Shown one piece after another: positions 37,464-48,356 of a DNA stretch of 64,000 nt. Position numbers and translations under genes: made by a program. The notes beneath the pieces were generated by a model. It worked only from the letters and a program-made list of their open reading frames with translations, made no database searches and was not told the origin of the DNA. The stretch's first letter is position 1, and the number at the start of each line of letters is the position of its first letter. The DNA comes from Superficieibacter sp. 1612_C1 (GTDB taxonomy: Bacteria; Pseudomonadota; Gammaproteobacteria; Enterobacterales; Enterobacteriaceae): NCBI RefSeq assembly GCF_015234305.1, contig NZ_JADGMI010000002.1:434001-498000 (forward strand), read 5' to 3'.

Positions 37464-40400
37464 TGGCAAAGTAGCTGGTGTTCAGTAGCAGATCCAGCGG
37501 CTGATTTTGGGCGATGGTATCGCCATAGATCAGGTCGATACCGATGCCAGAGAGCGCATCCATCATTAGCGGCGTATTGGTCGGCCCGGCGATACTCTTC
37601 ATACCCAGGCGATGGGTATGGCCCTGAATAATGGTCACCATCATTTCATCCAGCAGGTTAGTCTGGACGTTAGCGACCAGTTCAGGGTCGAGCAAAATAT
37701 AATCCGCCGTCTGTGGCGTCAGGCGATTAAACAGCTCCAGATCCTGATTAATGTGGTTGAGGATGATTTTGCAGCCTGCCTGACGCAGTTTTCTCAGCCC
37801 GTTTTCAATCTGATGGCCGTTGCGCATAATCGCTTCTGAATCGATCACCAGATGTAGCAGGCGTGGCGGCAAAGCGCTGTGCGCGAGTTTCGCCAGCAGT
37901 TCATCGACCAGCGTCATGCTGGTTAATCCAGCGGTCGATAGCGGCAGAGTAATGCTCAGCCCTTTCGCGGCGACAGCCTGCGCGTGATGGGCGAAAAATT
38001 CAGTGAAGATCCTTCGGTCCAGCGCGTGCAGCAATTCCGGGTCGGACAGCCCGGCGCGAAACGCCTGTTCTTCAATCACGTCGCCTTCGCTGGTCCATAA
38101 ACGCAGCGACAGCAGCCAGAAATAGCTGGTCTCCGGAATACGCGGGGAGGCGACGCCGCGCGCCATTATCAACAGCGCGTTGTCTTTAATCATCCGCCAC
38201 TGCTCTTCCAGCGGCATCATGCTGCGCGAGCCGTGTATCTGTTCCTGCTGGGGTTCGTACACGGTGACGATACCGCGTCCGTTATTTTTCGAGGCGTAGC
38301 AGGCGATATCGGCCTGCGACATTACTTCTGAAGCCTGATGATTGGTCTCATCAATTAATGTTATGCCCGCGCTGGCACCGATGCGGTGCAGGCGGCCTTC
38401 CCACATAAAATGATAGTCATTGATGGCTTCGATAATGCGCCCGGCAATATAGCGGGCGCTCTCAATATTGCAGTCGGGCAACAGCAGGCCAAACTCATCG
38501 CCGCCCAGACGAGCGAGGATATCGCTGGTGCGCAGCATACTGAGCATCAGGGAGGAGAGTTCGCGCAACAGCGCATCCCCGGCGGCGTGCCCGGCGGTAT
38601 CATTAACCGCTTTAAAGCGGTCGAGATCGACAAACACCAGCGCGTGACGCTGATGCGTTTCCTGTACCGTTTGCAGCAGGCGTTTCAGATGGCTTTCAAA
38701 ACTGGCCCGATTTCCCAGATGGGTCAGCGCATCGTGCGAGGCGCTGTAGCTGAGCTGGCGCAGCATTTTTCGCGATTCCGTCACGTCCTGGATGACCAGC
38801 ACTGAGCCGATGGTATGTCCGTCAAGCGTGCTGAGGGGGGTAATACTGTAGTGAATGTCATAGCTGCCGCCGTTGCGGCATTTTAAAACCAGATCCTGCT
38901 CAATGGCCGAGCGTGACATATCGCCGCTGTGAATATTCTCCATCAACGGACCGTCCTCGCCGAAGGTGATCTGTAGCACCTGGAGCAGTAGCTGGCCTAT
39001 CGCCTGTTGCTGTGTCCAGCCGCTCATCTTCTCGGCGACCGGGTTCATAAACGTCACTCGCAGATTATCATCAATACACACCACCGCTTCACCGATGGAA
39101 TCCAGGGTGATATGCAGACGCTCTTTCTCCTGGAACAGCGCTTCATTGAGCTGTTTGACTTCGGTCATGTCCATATTGACCCCCAGCAACCGTTCCACTT
39201 CGCCCTGTTTATTCAGCACCCGGCTTGCCAGAGAGCGGATATGGCGCACGCCTTCCTTCACCTGAATGCGGAATTCGAGTTTGAACGGTGCGCGGCTATG
39301 GAGCGCGTCACGCACTATCGTAGAGGCACTGTCGCGATCCTCGGGAAGTAACCGCTGATACCACAGTTGCCAGGTCGGTTTGGTATTGGGGGGGATCTCA
39401 TACAGTTCAAACATCCGCTGATCCCAGCTAATGACATCGGGCTTCAGCTCCCACTCCCAGATGCCGATGCCGCCCGCTTCATTGGCAAGGGTAATACGCT
39501 CCATCAGCCGCTTGTTGACCCATTCGGTATTTTTAAGATCGGTAATGTCTTCAATCTGTGAAATAAAATAGAGCGGGGTACCGTCGGCGTGGCGCACCAG
39601 CGAGACGGCCAGCAGCGCCCAGACCACGTCGCCTTTGCGGGTGTAGTAGCGCTTTTCCAGCGAGTAGCTGTTAATTTCGCCGCGCACCAGCATATTCAGC
39701 TGGTCAAGGTCTGAGTTAAGATCTTCCGGCCATGTCAGTTGCTGAAAGGTGAGGCTGCGCAGCTCCTCCTGGCTATAGCCGAGGAAATGGCACAGCGCTT
39801 TATTGACCTGTAACCACTGTCCCTCCGTTCCCACCAGCGCCATGCCGATGGCGGAATATTCCATCGCATTACGAAAACGCTCTTCGCTTTCGGTAATGTG
39901 CTTACGCTCGGCGCGAAATGCATACATCACCATCGTCATGATATTGGCGGGCAGGATCATCATCAGGAAGGGGAGCCAGGGGGCGTTGGTCATGGCGGCG
40001 ATGTGCGTGGCGGTCAAATCACGCGGATCGGTGGCCAGCATCAATGAAACCAGCATCACCGTCAGCAGGAAAACAAGAAATGCCTCCATGCGCGGTAAAC
40101 GTACCGCACTCCACATCAACAGCACGATGATGCAGGTAAAGGGCCACGGCAGATACAGCATGGCACCCGCGCTGAGCGCCAGCGTCACGGCGAGAGTGAT
40201 CAGCGTCTCAATCAACAGGCGCGGTTCCCGATGGCGCAGCAAATAATGCGGTTTATACAGCAGACCCAGCGGCACCAGCGCCAGCGCGGCGATGGTTTCG
40301 GACAGCACCCAGACGAGAAAAATTTGCAGCCGGTCACCGCCGTTCACCAGCGGCAGGATCAGCAGACCGCCGACCAGCGGCGGGATAATCGCGCTGCCAA

Positions 40401-40791
40401 TCGCCAGCCGAACCCAGTCGGCGAGGCCCTTTAACGGGTTATACTGCGGCAACAGTTTGCGCAGCAGCAACGCACCGACGACGGCTTCAATAATATTAAT
40501 GCAGGTATACCACAGGTTGATTGCCGGTAGCGGGTTGACGATAAGCGACGCGCCAATACTGCCGAGCGAGCAGGCCACCGCAATCCCCGGCCAGACTTTA
40601 CCGGCGTGGCGGTAAAAGGCGACCATCATAATCGCCGTCGGGAACCACAGCGGTGCGATAAGCGTGCCAAAACGGGTCAGCTCAAGCGAAAAGAGGGTAA
40701 AAATGAAGGTCAATAGTCCCAGGCTGATAAAACGCATGAGTGGATGAGTGGGGGTGATCAATACTCGCTGGTACGGTTTCTTCATTACCAT
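37456..40791 (-). CDS. dgcE: Diguanylate cyclase DgcE (YegE): MASE1-PAS-PAS-PAS-GGDEF-degenerate EAL
   Basis: An approximately 1111-residue inner-membrane signalling protein (E. coli DgcE is about 1105). It has an N-terminal MASE1 membrane domain with about eight helices (1-300), three PAS domains (about 310-670), a GGDEF domain with intact signature 'ARLGGDEFGLLLPD' and 'VDLDRFKAVNDTAGH', and a C-terminal EAL-like domain lacking the EAL motif, so it is a cyclase and not a phosphodiesterase. In E. coli DgcE raises c-di-GMP for curli and cellulose expression. The start at 40791 was chosen from GGA five bases upstream; 40785 is possible, and the frame opens further with a TTG. Confidence 0.95.
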   Translation of the reverse strand: MVMKKPYQRVLITPTHPLMRFISLGLLTFIFTLFSLELTRFGTLIAPLWFPTAIMMVAFYRHAGKVWPGIAVACSLGSIGASLIVNPLPAINLWYTCINIIEAVVGALLLRKLLPQYNPLKGLADWVRLAIGSAIIPPLVGGLLILPLVNGGDRLQIFLVWVLSETIAALALVPLGLLYKPHYLLRHREPRLLIETLITLAVTLALSAGAMLYLPWPFTCIIVLLMWSAVRLPRMEAFLVFLLTVMLVSLMLATDPRDLTATHIAAMTNAPWLPFLMMILPANIMTMVMYAFRAERKHITESEERFRNAMEYSAIGMALVGTEGQWLQVNKALCHFLGYSQEELRSLTFQQLTWPEDLNSDLDQLNMLVRGEINSYSLEKRYYTRKGDVVWALLAVSLVRHADGTPLYFISQIEDITDLKNTEWVNKRLMERITLANEAGGIGIWEWELKPDVISWDQRMFELYEIPPNTKPTWQLWYQRLLPEDRDSASTIVRDALHSRAPFKLEFRIQVKEGVRHIRSLASRVLNKQGEVERLLGVNMDMTEVKQLNEALFQEKERLHITLDSIGEAVVCIDDNLRVTFMNPVAEKMSGWTQQQAIGQLLLQVLQITFGEDGPLMENIHSGDMSRSAIEQDLVLKCRNGGSYDIHYSITPLSTLDGHTIGSVLVIQDVTESRKMLRQLSYSASHDALTHLGNRASFESHLKRLLQTVQETHQRHALVFVDLDRFKAVNDTAGHAAGDALLRELSSLMLSMLRTSDILARLGGDEFGLLLPDCNIESARYIAGRIIEAINDYHFMWEGRLHRIGASAGITLIDETNHQASEVMSQADIACYASKNNGRGIVTVYEPQQEQIHGSRSMMPLEEQWRMIKDNALLIMARGVASPRIPETSYFWLLSLRLWTSEGDVIEEQAFRAGLSDPELLHALDRRIFTEFFAHHAQAVAAKGLSITLPLSTAGLTSMTLVDELLAKLAHSALPPRLLHLVIDSEAIMRNGHQIENGLRKLRQAGCKIILNHINQDLELFNRLTPQTADYILLDPELVANVQTNLLDEMMVTIIQGHTHRLGMKSIAGPTNTPLMMDALSGIGIDLIYGDTIAQNQPLDLLLNTSYFAIN

Positions 40792-41124
40792 TCTATCCGC
40801 CAGGCTCTGCGCCAGGAGCAAGCCCGGACGTTAAGATGTCAAATTGGGATTATGCTAGTACAAACAATTTACAATTCCTATGGCGACTGGTCATAATTTG
40901 ACATCATAAAGATATTAATTAATGAGTCTGGTTAAAAAAAGACGAAACTGCATCAAAATTAAGCATAAAAATTTTACTAAAGGGACGTGATCCGCCATTA
41001 AGCAGAGTCTGAAACCATTACGCGCATTCGACTGGTATCATCACGCACAAATCCCTATAATTGCCGCGTTTGGCGCTTCGGCGTCGCCCTCCCTTACATC
41101 CAGGTTAATCAGGTCGCTAAATTT
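40792..41124. promoter_or_regulatory. dgcE-udk divergent region with udk -10
   Basis: A 333-base region between divergent genes, AT-rich at 40850-40990. A consensus -10 TATAAT at 41056-41061 lies 63 bases before udk, with TGGTAT 17 bases upstream as a weak -35. A good udk ribosome-binding site is not obvious. No gene is seen. Confidence 0.55.
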
Positions 41125-41766
41125 ATGACTGATAAGTCTCATCAGTGCGTCATCATAGGCATCGCAGGCGCATCGGCTTCAGGTAAAAGTCTTATCGCCA
41201 GCACGCTGTACCGCGAGTTACGTGAACAGGTTGGTGATGAGCATATCGGCGTTATTCCGGAAGACAGCTACTACAAAGACCAAAGCCATCTGCTGATGGA
41301 AGAGCGCGTAAAAACCAACTACGACCATCCCAGCGCGATGGATCACAGTTTACTGTTTCAGCATTTACAATCCTTAAAACGCGGCATTCCGATTGAGCTG
41401 CCGGTATATAGCTACGTTGAACATACCCGCACGCCGGAAACCATCCGCGTCGAGCCGAAGAAAGTGATCATTCTGGAGGGCATTCTGTTATTAACCGACG
41501 CCCGCCTGCGCGAAGCGATGAACTTCTCGATTTTTGTCGACACGCCGCTGGATATCTGTCTGATGCGCCGCATTAAGCGCGACGTTAACGAGCGCGGCCG
41601 TTCTATGGACTCGGTCATGGCGCAGTATCAGAAAACCGTGCGTCCGATGTTCCTGCAATTTATCGAACCGTCGAAACAGTACGCTGACATTATTGTGCCG
41701 CGGGGCGGCAAAAACCGGATTGCTATCGATATCCTGAAAGCCAAAATTAGCCAGTTTTTTGAATAA
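41125..41766 (+). CDS. udk: Uridine/cytidine kinase
   Basis: A 213-residue P-loop kinase, the E. coli Udk length. Walker A '[11 protein letters not shown]' (about residues 11-21), 'IPEDSYYKD' and 'LEGILLLTD' are intact, as is the lid segment '[13 protein letters not shown]'. It phosphorylates uridine and cytidine to UMP and CMP with GTP or ATP in pyrimidine salvage. It is followed by dcd after 89 bases with a hairpin between. Confidence 0.97.
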   Translation: MTDKSHQCVIIGIAGASASGKSLIASTLYRELREQVGDEHIGVIPEDSYYKDQSHLLMEERVKTNYDHPSAMDHSLLFQHLQSLKRGIPIELPVYSYVEHTRTPETIRVEPKKVIILEGILLLTDARLREAMNFSIFVDTPLDICLMRRIKRDVNERGRSMDSVMAQYQKTVRPMFLQFIEPSKQYADIIVPRGGKNRIAIDILKAKISQFFE

Positions 41767-41806
41767 ATCACGCGAATTGTGTAACGTGCAGAGAGAATCT
41801 GTTAAC

Positions 41807-41830
41807 CCTTTATGCCCGCAGGCATAAAGG
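41807..41830 (+). promoter_or_regulatory. Hairpin between udk and dcd
   Basis: CCTTTATGCC-CGCA-GGCATAAAGG, a perfect 10-bp stem and four-base loop, lies 26 bases before the dcd start. No U-tract follows, so it probably processes or stabilises a udk-dcd transcript rather than terminating it. Confidence 0.65.
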
Positions 41831-41855
41831 CACGCGCCACGAAAGGAGAAAGCGC

Positions 41856-42437
41856 ATGCGTCTGTGTGACCGAGATATTGAAGCCTGGCTGGATGAAGGC
41901 CGCCTGTCGATTAATCCTCGTCCTCCGGTGGAGCGAATTAACGGCGCGACGGTAGACGTTCGCCTCGGCAATAAATTCCGTACCTTTAGCGGGCACACCG
42001 CCGCATTTATCGACCTCAGCGGCCCGAAAGCGGAAGTGAGCGCGGCCCTCGATCGCGTCATGAGCGATGAAATCGTGCTGGCTGAAGGCGATGCGTTTTA
42101 TTTGCATCCGGGCGAGCTGGCGCTGGCGGTCACGCTGGAATCCGTCACCTTACCCGCCGATCTGGTGGGCTGGCTGGACGGGCGCTCATCGCTGGCGCGC
42201 CTTGGGCTGATGGTTCACGTCACCGCGCATCGCATCGATCCGGGCTGGTCAGGCTGTATCGTGCTGGAGTTCTATAATTCCGGGAAGCTGCCGCTGGCGC
42301 TGCGCCCTGGTATGCTAATTGGCGCGCTGAGCTTTGAGCCGCTTTCCGGCCCGGCGGCGCGTCCTTACAACCGCCGTGAAGATGCGAAGTATCGCGATCA
42401 GCAGGGCGCTGTCGCCAGCCGTATCGATAAAGACTGA
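41856..42437 (+). CDS. dcd: dCTP deaminase
   Basis: A 193-residue trimeric nucleotide deaminase, the E. coli length. The conserved motif '[29 protein letters not shown]' (about residues 107-135) and the catalytic glutamate in 'IVLEFYN' are present. It converts dCTP to dUTP, the main route to thymidylate in enterics. AAAGGAGA precedes the start. asmA follows after 26 bases. Confidence 0.97.
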   Translation: MRLCDRDIEAWLDEGRLSINPRPPVERINGATVDVRLGNKFRTFSGHTAAFIDLSGPKAEVSAALDRVMSDEIVLAEGDAFYLHPGELALAVTLESVTLPADLVGWLDGRSSLARLGLMVHVTAHRIDPGWSGCIVLEFYNSGKLPLALRPGMLIGALSFEPLSGPAARPYNRREDAKYRDQQGAVASRIDKD

Positions 42438-42463
42438 GTTAACGCGGTGTTACTGAGGAAGCC

Positions 42464-44311
42464 ATGAGACGAATTCTGACGACGCTGATGATCCTGCTGG
42501 TGGTGCTGGTCGCCGGCCTTTCCGCGTTGGTGATGTTGGTTAATCCGAACGACTTCCGCGCCTATATGGTGCGTCAGGTTGCCGAGCGTAGCGGCTATCA
42601 GCTTAAGCTGGACGGCCCGTTACGCTGGCACGTCTGGCCGCAACTGAGCATTATCTCCGGAAGAATGACCCTGACCGCGCCGGGGGCCAGCCAGCCGCTG
42701 ATCGTTGCTGATAACATGCGCCTCGACGTCTCGCTGCTGCCGTTGCTTTCTCATCAGTTGCAGGTGAAGCAGGTGATGCTGAAAGGCTCGGTGATCCAGC
42801 TCACGCCGCAAACCGAGGCGGTGCGCGAAAATGACGCCCCCGTAGCGCCGAAAGAGAATACCCTGCCGCAGGTGGCGGAAGATCGCGGCTGGTCATTTGA
42901 CATCGCCGGTCTACAGGTCGCGGATAGCGTGCTGGTGTTCCAGCACGACAGCGACGAGCAGGTCACCGTGCGTAATATCCGCCTGAAGATGCAGCAGAAT
43001 CAACAGCATCAGGCCGATGTGGATTTCTCCGGCAATATCACGCGTAACCAGCGTGATTTGGCGCTGTCGCTGAAAGCGCAGGTGGATGCGGGGGATTATC
43101 CCCATTTGTTAACCGCGACCATCAACCAGCTGGACTGGCAGCTTCATGGCGCGGATCTGCCTGCGCAGGGCATCGGTGGGCAAGCGAGCCTGCACGCGCA
43201 GTGGCAGGAAGAGCAGAAAAAAATTGCCTTCAGCCAGCTTAACCTTACCGCCAGCGATAGCGTGCTGAAAGGGGAAGGAAGCGTGGTACTGGCCGACCGG
43301 CCACAGTGGTTGCTTAATCTCCAGTTCGACAAGCTCAACCTTGATAACCTGCTGCTCCGCGACGGCTCCGCCGCCAGTGCTTCCGTGGCCCAGCAGGGAC
43401 AAAGCCAGAAGAGTCAGCCGCGTCCGGTGATTGCTGCTAATGGCGATGACGCTGATTATCGCGATCTGGCCGGGTTTGATGCTCAGCTGGTGCTGAAAGC
43501 CAAACAGCTTCAGTGGCGCGGTATGCCGTTTTCTCAGGTGAGCACCCAGGTGACTAATCAGGGCGGGCTGCTTAAGTTCAATGAATTGCAGGGGAACCTG
43601 GGTAGCGGCCATATTTCGCTTCCCGGCTCGCTGGACGCGCGGATGGCCAACCCGGTCGCCATGTTCAGGCCGCAGCTCGAGAATATTGAAATCGGCACCA
43701 TTCTGAAAGCGTTCGATTACCCTATTGCGCTGACCGGGAAAACGAATCTTAGCGGCGAGTTCTCCGGCCATAAAGTTGACGCTCAGGCGTTCCGTGAAGA
43801 CTGGCAGGGCGAAGCGCAAATCCGCATCGCCGACGTGCGCTCTGAAGGGCTTAACTTCCAGCAGCTTGTGCAGCAGGCGGTGGAACGCAGCACCAACGTC
43901 AGGGCACAGGAAAGTTATGAAAATGCCACGCGGCTGGATTTACTGACCACTAATATGTCACTTAAGAACGGTAAGGTGACGCTGGAAAATATCTCCGGCA
44001 GTTCGCCGTTGCTGGCGCTTGATGGTAAAGGCGCACTGGATCTGGCCGGGCAGCAGGGGGATATGCTGTTTAATGTGCGTGTCCTCGACGGCTGGCAGGG
44101 CGATGCTGAGCTGATCGCCATGCTTAAAAACACCGCCATTCCGCTACGCGTCTACGGCAAATGGCAGGCGCTCAATTACAGCCTGCAACTGGATCAGACG
44201 TTGCGTAAATATCTTCAGGATGAAGCCAAACGGCGGATTAATGATTGGGTGGAGCGTAACAAAGACAGCCGCGACGCGCAGGATGTGAAAAAATTGATGG
44301 ATAAGAAGTAG
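42464..44311 (+). CDS. asmA: AsmA-family inner-membrane-anchored protein
   Basis: A 615-residue AsmA protein (617 in E. coli). One N-terminal transmembrane anchor (about residues 5-26) is followed by a large periplasmic beta-rich domain and the conserved AsmA C-terminal region. Relatives (TamB, YhdP) are bridge-like lipid transport proteins; AsmA itself influences outer-membrane protein assembly and LPS levels in E. coli. It is in the same direction as udk-dcd and only 26 bases from dcd, so cotranscription is likely. Confidence 0.95.
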   Translation: MRRILTTLMILLVVLVAGLSALVMLVNPNDFRAYMVRQVAERSGYQLKLDGPLRWHVWPQLSIISGRMTLTAPGASQPLIVADNMRLDVSLLPLLSHQLQVKQVMLKGSVIQLTPQTEAVRENDAPVAPKENTLPQVAEDRGWSFDIAGLQVADSVLVFQHDSDEQVTVRNIRLKMQQNQQHQADVDFSGNITRNQRDLALSLKAQVDAGDYPHLLTATINQLDWQLHGADLPAQGIGGQASLHAQWQEEQKKIAFSQLNLTASDSVLKGEGSVVLADRPQWLLNLQFDKLNLDNLLLRDGSAASASVAQQGQSQKSQPRPVIAANGDDADYRDLAGFDAQLVLKAKQLQWRGMPFSQVSTQVTNQGGLLKFNELQGNLGSGHISLPGSLDARMANPVAMFRPQLENIEIGTILKAFDYPIALTGKTNLSGEFSGHKVDAQAFREDWQGEAQIRIADVRSEGLNFQQLVQQAVERSTNVRAQESYENATRLDLLTTNMSLKNGKVTLENISGSSPLLALDGKGALDLAGQQGDMLFNVRVLDGWQGDAELIAMLKNTAIPLRVYGKWQALNYSLQLDQTLRKYLQDEAKRRINDWVERNKDSRDAQDVKKLMDKK

Positions 44312-44337
44312 GGCAGGGCGTGGCGCTTTACCGGTAA

Positions 44338-44452
44338 TGCCCGGTGGCGCTGCGCTTACCGGGCCTACGATGTGGTGGGTTGGAGAGAGATACGATTTGC
44401 TTTGGTGGTTTGTCGATTTGTAGGCCGGATAAGGCGAAGCCGCCATCCGGCA
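44338..44452. repeat. BIME: two inverted REP elements
   Basis: REP units at 44338-44369 and, in opposite orientation, 44420-44452 lie between the convergent asmA and yegH 3' ends. Confidence 0.9.
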
Positions 44453-44506
44453 TTGGAGGCAGAGCGCCACCTCCGGCACCAGGCGCAGCGACGTTATCCC
44501 AACGCC

Positions 44507-46090
44507 TTACACCTCGTAATCTGATAAATCCTCATCCGCTGGCGGAATAATTTTTACCTTCTGTACGCGATGGCTCTCGACCTGAAGCGTCTTCAACGTA
44601 TATCCGCCGACAATCACTTCTTCACCGGCCTTCGGCACGCGCTGCAAATACTCCATCAACAAACCGGCGATGGTGTGGTATTCGCGGCGCTCGTCCAGCG
44701 GCAGCGGCACATACTGAACCAGGTCTTCCAGCGGCATATGACCATTCGCCGTCCAGCCGCCGTCGGCGTCTTTCTGTATATCATGACGGGCGTCGATCTC
44801 CTCCACTTCATTGGGCAGATTCCCGGCGATGGTCTCCATTACGTCGCTGAGCGTCACCACGCCTTCAACCGAACCAAACTCATCCACCACAAAGGCAAAA
44901 TGGGTACGCGCATTACGGAACTGCTCCAGCGCGGAAAGCAGCGGCAACCCTTCGGGGAACACCAGCGGCTGACGTACCAGCACGCGCAGATTTAACGCTT
45001 CGCCGTTCAACGACTGCTGAAGTAAGTCCAGAATATGCACCACCCCCAGCAAATCTTCTTCCGTATCGCCACCGGTGATCACCAGCCGGGTATGCTGATT
45101 CTTATCCAGCAGGGCGCGCACTTCCTCTTCGGGAGCGCTAAGATCGATATGCTCAATATCATGGCGGGAGGTCATAATGCTGCTGACCGTGCGCTGATTC
45201 AGATTCAGCACCCGCTCAATCATCAGCCGCTCCTGCGGATTAAAAATCTGCCGGTTATCATGATCGGCAAGCATCGACGCCGTTTCCGCATCCAGCTCGG
45301 CATCCTCTTTTCGGCCACTCAACAAACGCATTACCGCCTCGGTGGTGCGCTGGCGCAGCGTCTGATTGGCCGACAGAAAGCGGCGGCGGTTAAAGTTCGC
45401 CAGTTGATTGAGCGATTCAATGATCACCGAGAAGCCAATCGCGGCGTACAGATAGCCCTTCGGAATATGGTAGCCAAAGCCATCGGCAATCAGGCTAAAG
45501 CCGATCATCAGCAGGAAGCTCAGACAGAGGATCACAATCGTCGGATGATTGTTCACAAAGCGGGTCAGCGCCTTACTGGCCAGCAGCATCACGCTAATGG
45601 CGATAATCACCGCGGCCATCATCACCGCCAGATGGTCCACCATTCCGACCGCGGTGATCACCGAATCCAGCGAAAATACCGCATCCAGAATGACAATCTG
45701 CGCCACGACCGCCCAGAATTTTGCCCCGCGCCGCTGGGTCGGGTTTTCGCTGTCTTTGCCCTCCAGCCGTTCGTTTAGCTCAACGGTGGCTTTAAACAGC
45801 AAAAACAGACCGCCCACCAGCATGATCAGATCGCGGGCGCTGAAGCTAAAGCTGCGGATGCTGAAAAGAGGTTGCGTCAATGTGACCAGCCAGGAGATAG
45901 AGGCGAGCAGCACCAGGCGCATCACCATCGCCATCAGCAGACCGGTGACCCTGGCACGGTCGCGCTCTGCGGGGGGCAATTTGTCGGCCAGAATAGCAAT
46001 AAACACCAGGTTATCGATGCCAAGAACCAGTTCGATGACCACCAGCGTCACCAGACCGGCCCAGATTGAAGGATCGGCAATCCATTCCAT
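44507..46090 (-). CDS. yegH: TerC/CBS/CorC-domain membrane protein YegH
   Basis: A 527-residue protein, the E. coli YegH length. It has an N-terminal TerC-type membrane domain with about seven helices (1-220; '[18 protein letters not shown]', '[16 protein letters not shown]'), a linker, a CBS-domain pair (about 300-425) and a C-terminal CorC_HlyC domain (about 440-520). TerC proteins are linked to metal-ion (Mn) efflux; YegH's substrate is unknown. The start at 46090 (MEWIADPS) matches E. coli; the frame opens ten codons earlier without conservation. Confidence 0.94.
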   Translation of the reverse strand: MEWIADPSIWAGLVTLVVIELVLGIDNLVFIAILADKLPPAERDRARVTGLLMAMVMRLVLLASISWLVTLTQPLFSIRSFSFSARDLIMLVGGLFLLFKATVELNERLEGKDSENPTQRRGAKFWAVVAQIVILDAVFSLDSVITAVGMVDHLAVMMAAVIIAISVMLLASKALTRFVNNHPTIVILCLSFLLMIGFSLIADGFGYHIPKGYLYAAIGFSVIIESLNQLANFNRRRFLSANQTLRQRTTEAVMRLLSGRKEDAELDAETASMLADHDNRQIFNPQERLMIERVLNLNQRTVSSIMTSRHDIEHIDLSAPEEEVRALLDKNQHTRLVITGGDTEEDLLGVVHILDLLQQSLNGEALNLRVLVRQPLVFPEGLPLLSALEQFRNARTHFAFVVDEFGSVEGVVTLSDVMETIAGNLPNEVEEIDARHDIQKDADGGWTANGHMPLEDLVQYVPLPLDERREYHTIAGLLMEYLQRVPKAGEEVIVGGYTLKTLQVESHRVQKVKIIPPADEDLSDYEV

Positions 46091-46302
46091 ATTGAAGCAA
46101 TACCTTAAGTAGCATGACATTTGTCAGTAATTGATCATGGATAAAGCGACGGCAAAATGCAATAAATTGCTGAGATTTATCCTGGCAGTAACTCTTTAAC
46201 TGTACGAAATAGCACTTTATTTTTATTTGCAATAGCTGAATTTATTTTCAGACTTTATCTTAATCGTAATCTGGCATTCAAATTCGCAGGTTAATGTCAA
46301 TA

Positions 46303-46316
46303 TCAATAAATTCCTA
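46303..46316 (+). promoter_or_regulatory. Candidate RcsAB box
   Basis: TCAATAAATTCCTA matches the RcsAB consensus TAAGAATATTCCTA at 10 of 14 positions, with the 3' half ATTCCTA intact. Its place about 450 bases before wza agrees with the distant wza promoter of E. coli. RcsA binding is not testable by eye. Confidence 0.5.
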
Positions 46317-46548
46317 AAACGTTAAAAGTTTGCGCTTAATATTATTCTTAAAAGTCTGGATGGTCAGTATTAGCGCCTTGCCAGTATTTAGCTTAGCTGC
46401 AACAATTCTCCCTGCATAAACGAGGAGATTGATTTTTGGTCATCTGAAAAGGTTATTCCCCTGGGGAGTAATCGTTTCTCTTCCTGCACCATAAATACTT
46501 TCCGTGATAGCCGTTTATGCGGAGTGGTGCCTGTAACTGAATGATTCG

Positions 46549-46587
46549 ATAGTGAATTGGTAACTGAAAGCCAGGGGCGGTAGCGTG
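46549..46587 (+). promoter_or_regulatory. JUMPstart element with ops (RfaH recruitment)
   Basis: The 3' part of the 39-base JUMPstart is exact: AAGCCAGGGGCGGTAGCGTG, with the ops core GGCGGTAGCGTG at 46576-46587. In nontemplate DNA ops recruits RfaH to RNA polymerase and suppresses Rho termination across long surface-polysaccharide operons. The 5' half diverges from consensus. Confidence 0.93.
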
Positions 46588-46764
46588 CCGGAAAGCCAGC
46601 CAATAAACGTCGACAATTCTGTCAATAGCCTGCGGATGAATAAACTTTTTTTTCGGATATATGCCAGTTAACTTTTTTATGTTTCCCGGCATTCTTTAGT
46701 TCTCTCAGTCCCTGTTTATTTAAATCGCACAGGATAATTACTCTGCCAAAGTGATAATTAATCA

Positions 46765-47904
46765 ATGATGAAATCCAAACTAAAATTGATGCCATTATTG
46801 GTGTCTGCAATTCTGCTTAGCGGTTGTACCGTCTTTCCCGGCAGTAATATGTCGACTATGGGCAAGGATGTGGTGAAACAACAGGACGCTGATTTCGATC
46901 TCGATCGGATGGTGAATGTTTATCCGCTGACGCCCCGGCTGATTGAGCAATTACGCCCACGTCCCAATGTGGCGCAGCCCAACATGTCGCTGGATCAGGA
47001 GCTAAGCAATTATCAGTACCGCATCGGGCCGGGCGACGTGCTTAACGTCACCGTCTGGGATCATCCGGAACTGACCACCCCGGCGGGCCAGTACCGCAGC
47101 TCCAGCGATTCCGGGAACTGGGTGCAGCCTGATGGCACCATTTTTTACCCCTACGTTGGCCGAATCAAAGTGGGCGGTAAAACGCTGGCCGAAATCCGCG
47201 CAGATATCTCTAACCGGCTGGCGAGCTATATTACCGACCCGCAGGTTGACGTGAATATAGCCGCCTTCCGCTCGCAAAAAGCCTATATCTCCGGGCAGGT
47301 CAATAAATCCGGCCAGCAGGCGATTACCAACGTTCCTCTGACCATTCTTGACGCCATTAATACCGCCGGTGGCCTGACGGACTCCGCAGACTGGCGCAAC
47401 GTGATCCTGACCCACAACGGTAAGGAACAGCGCATTTCACTCCAGGCGTTGATGCAGAACGGCGACCTGAGCCAGAACCGCCTGCTGTATCCGGGCGATA
47501 TTCTGTTCGTGCCGCGTAATGACGATCTGAAAGTGTTCGTGATGGGCGAAGTGAAAAAGCAGAGCACCCTCAAAATGGACTTCAGCGGCATGACCCTGAC
47601 CGAAGCGCTGGGACAGGCGGAAGGTATCGACCTGACCACCTCCAACGCCAGCGGCATCTTCGTGATCCGTCCGCTGAAAGGCGAGGGCACCGCGCGCGGC
47701 AAAATTGCCAACATTTATCAGCTCAATATGTCGGATGCCACTTCGCTGGTCATGGCGACCAACTTCCGTCTCCAGCCGTATGACGTGGTGTACGTCACGA
47801 CCGCACCGGTAGCCCGCTGGAACCGTCTGGTGAGCCAGTTGCTGCCAACGATCAGCGGCGTGCGCTACATGACCGATACGGCGACCGACCTTCATAACTG
47901 GTAA
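46765..47904 (+). CDS. wza: Colanic acid outer-membrane export lipoprotein Wza
   Basis: A 379-residue octameric outer-membrane translocon, the E. coli length. It has a lipoprotein signal with Cys21 ('SAILLSGC'), a polysaccharide export (PES) domain ('[17 protein letters not shown]', about 90-106), SLBB domains, and the C-terminal amphipathic helix ending 'DLHNW' that forms the alpha-helical outer-membrane pore. First gene of the colanic acid operon. Confidence 0.97.
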   Translation: MMKSKLKLMPLLVSAILLSGCTVFPGSNMSTMGKDVVKQQDADFDLDRMVNVYPLTPRLIEQLRPRPNVAQPNMSLDQELSNYQYRIGPGDVLNVTVWDHPELTTPAGQYRSSSDSGNWVQPDGTIFYPYVGRIKVGGKTLAEIRADISNRLASYITDPQVDVNIAAFRSQKAYISGQVNKSGQQAITNVPLTILDAINTAGGLTDSADWRNVILTHNGKEQRISLQALMQNGDLSQNRLLYPGDILFVPRNDDLKVFVMGEVKKQSTLKMDFSGMTLTEALGQAEGIDLTTSNASGIFVIRPLKGEGTARGKIANIYQLNMSDATSLVMATNFRLQPYDVVYVTTAPVARWNRLVSQLLPTISGVRYMTDTATDLHNW

Positions 47905-47910
47905 CGCGTG

Positions 47911-48354
47911 ATGTTTAACAAAATCTTAGTGGTTTGTGTGGGGAACATTTGTCGTTCCCCCACGGCTGAGCGCCTGCTACGGCGCTATTCCCCTCAGCTC
48001 ACCGTGACCTCTGCCGGGCTCGGCGCGCTGGCGGGGAAGGGGGCCGATGCCGGTGCGGTCAACGCAGCCGGGGCGCATCAGCTTTCGCTGGACGGCCATA
48101 TCGCCCGGCAGATCACCCGGCGCATGTGCCAGGAGCACGACCTGATACTCGTGATGGAGAAAAAGCATATCGCCGCGCTGTGTGAAATCGTCCCGGAGAT
48201 GCGCGGCAAAGTGATGCTGTTTGGTCACTGGGATAGCGAGCGTGAAATCCCCGACCCGTACCGCAAAAGCCGCGATGCGTTTGATGCGGTGTATGCCTTA
48301 CTCGATCAATCTGCCCGCCAGTGGGCGCAGGCACTGAACGTTCAGCAGGGATAA
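47911..48354 (+). CDS. wzb: Low-molecular-weight tyrosine phosphatase Wzb
   Basis: A 147-residue LMW-PTP. The P-loop 'CVGNICRS' holds nucleophile Cys9 and Arg15, and the general acid Asp is in 'DPYRKS'. It dephosphorylates the Wzc tyrosine tail, which is required for colanic acid polymerisation/export cycling. Start 47911 matches E. coli; GTG at 47908 would add one residue. Six bases after wza, two before wzc. Confidence 0.96.
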   Translation: MFNKILVVCVGNICRSPTAERLLRRYSPQLTVTSAGLGALAGKGADAGAVNAAGAHQLSLDGHIARQITRRMCQEHDLILVMEKKHIAALCEIVPEMRGKVMLFGHWDSEREIPDPYRKSRDAFDAVYALLDQSARQWAQALNVQQG

Positions 48355-48356
48355 CA

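Larger units (their letters stand above)
46091..46764 (+). promoter_or_regulatory. Colanic acid operon control region
   Basis: A 674-base AT-rich region upstream of wza and divergent from yegH, without a convincing gene. It carries an RcsAB-box candidate (46303-46316) and a JUMPstart/ops element (46549-46587), leaving about 180 bases of leader between ops and wza. This layout matches the RcsAB-activated, RfaH-antiterminated wza leader of E. coli. Confidence 0.75.

Noticed and set aside
37456-38300. An active EAL phosphodiesterase domain at the C-terminus of DgcE
   Set aside because: The EAL signature and its metal-binding partners are missing, as in E. coli DgcE, so only the GGDEF activity is supported.
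46388-46810. Small minus-strand frames opposite the wza leader
   Set aside because: They overlap the JUMPstart/ops region, lack ribosome-binding sites and change with the non-coding leader; no family is recognised.
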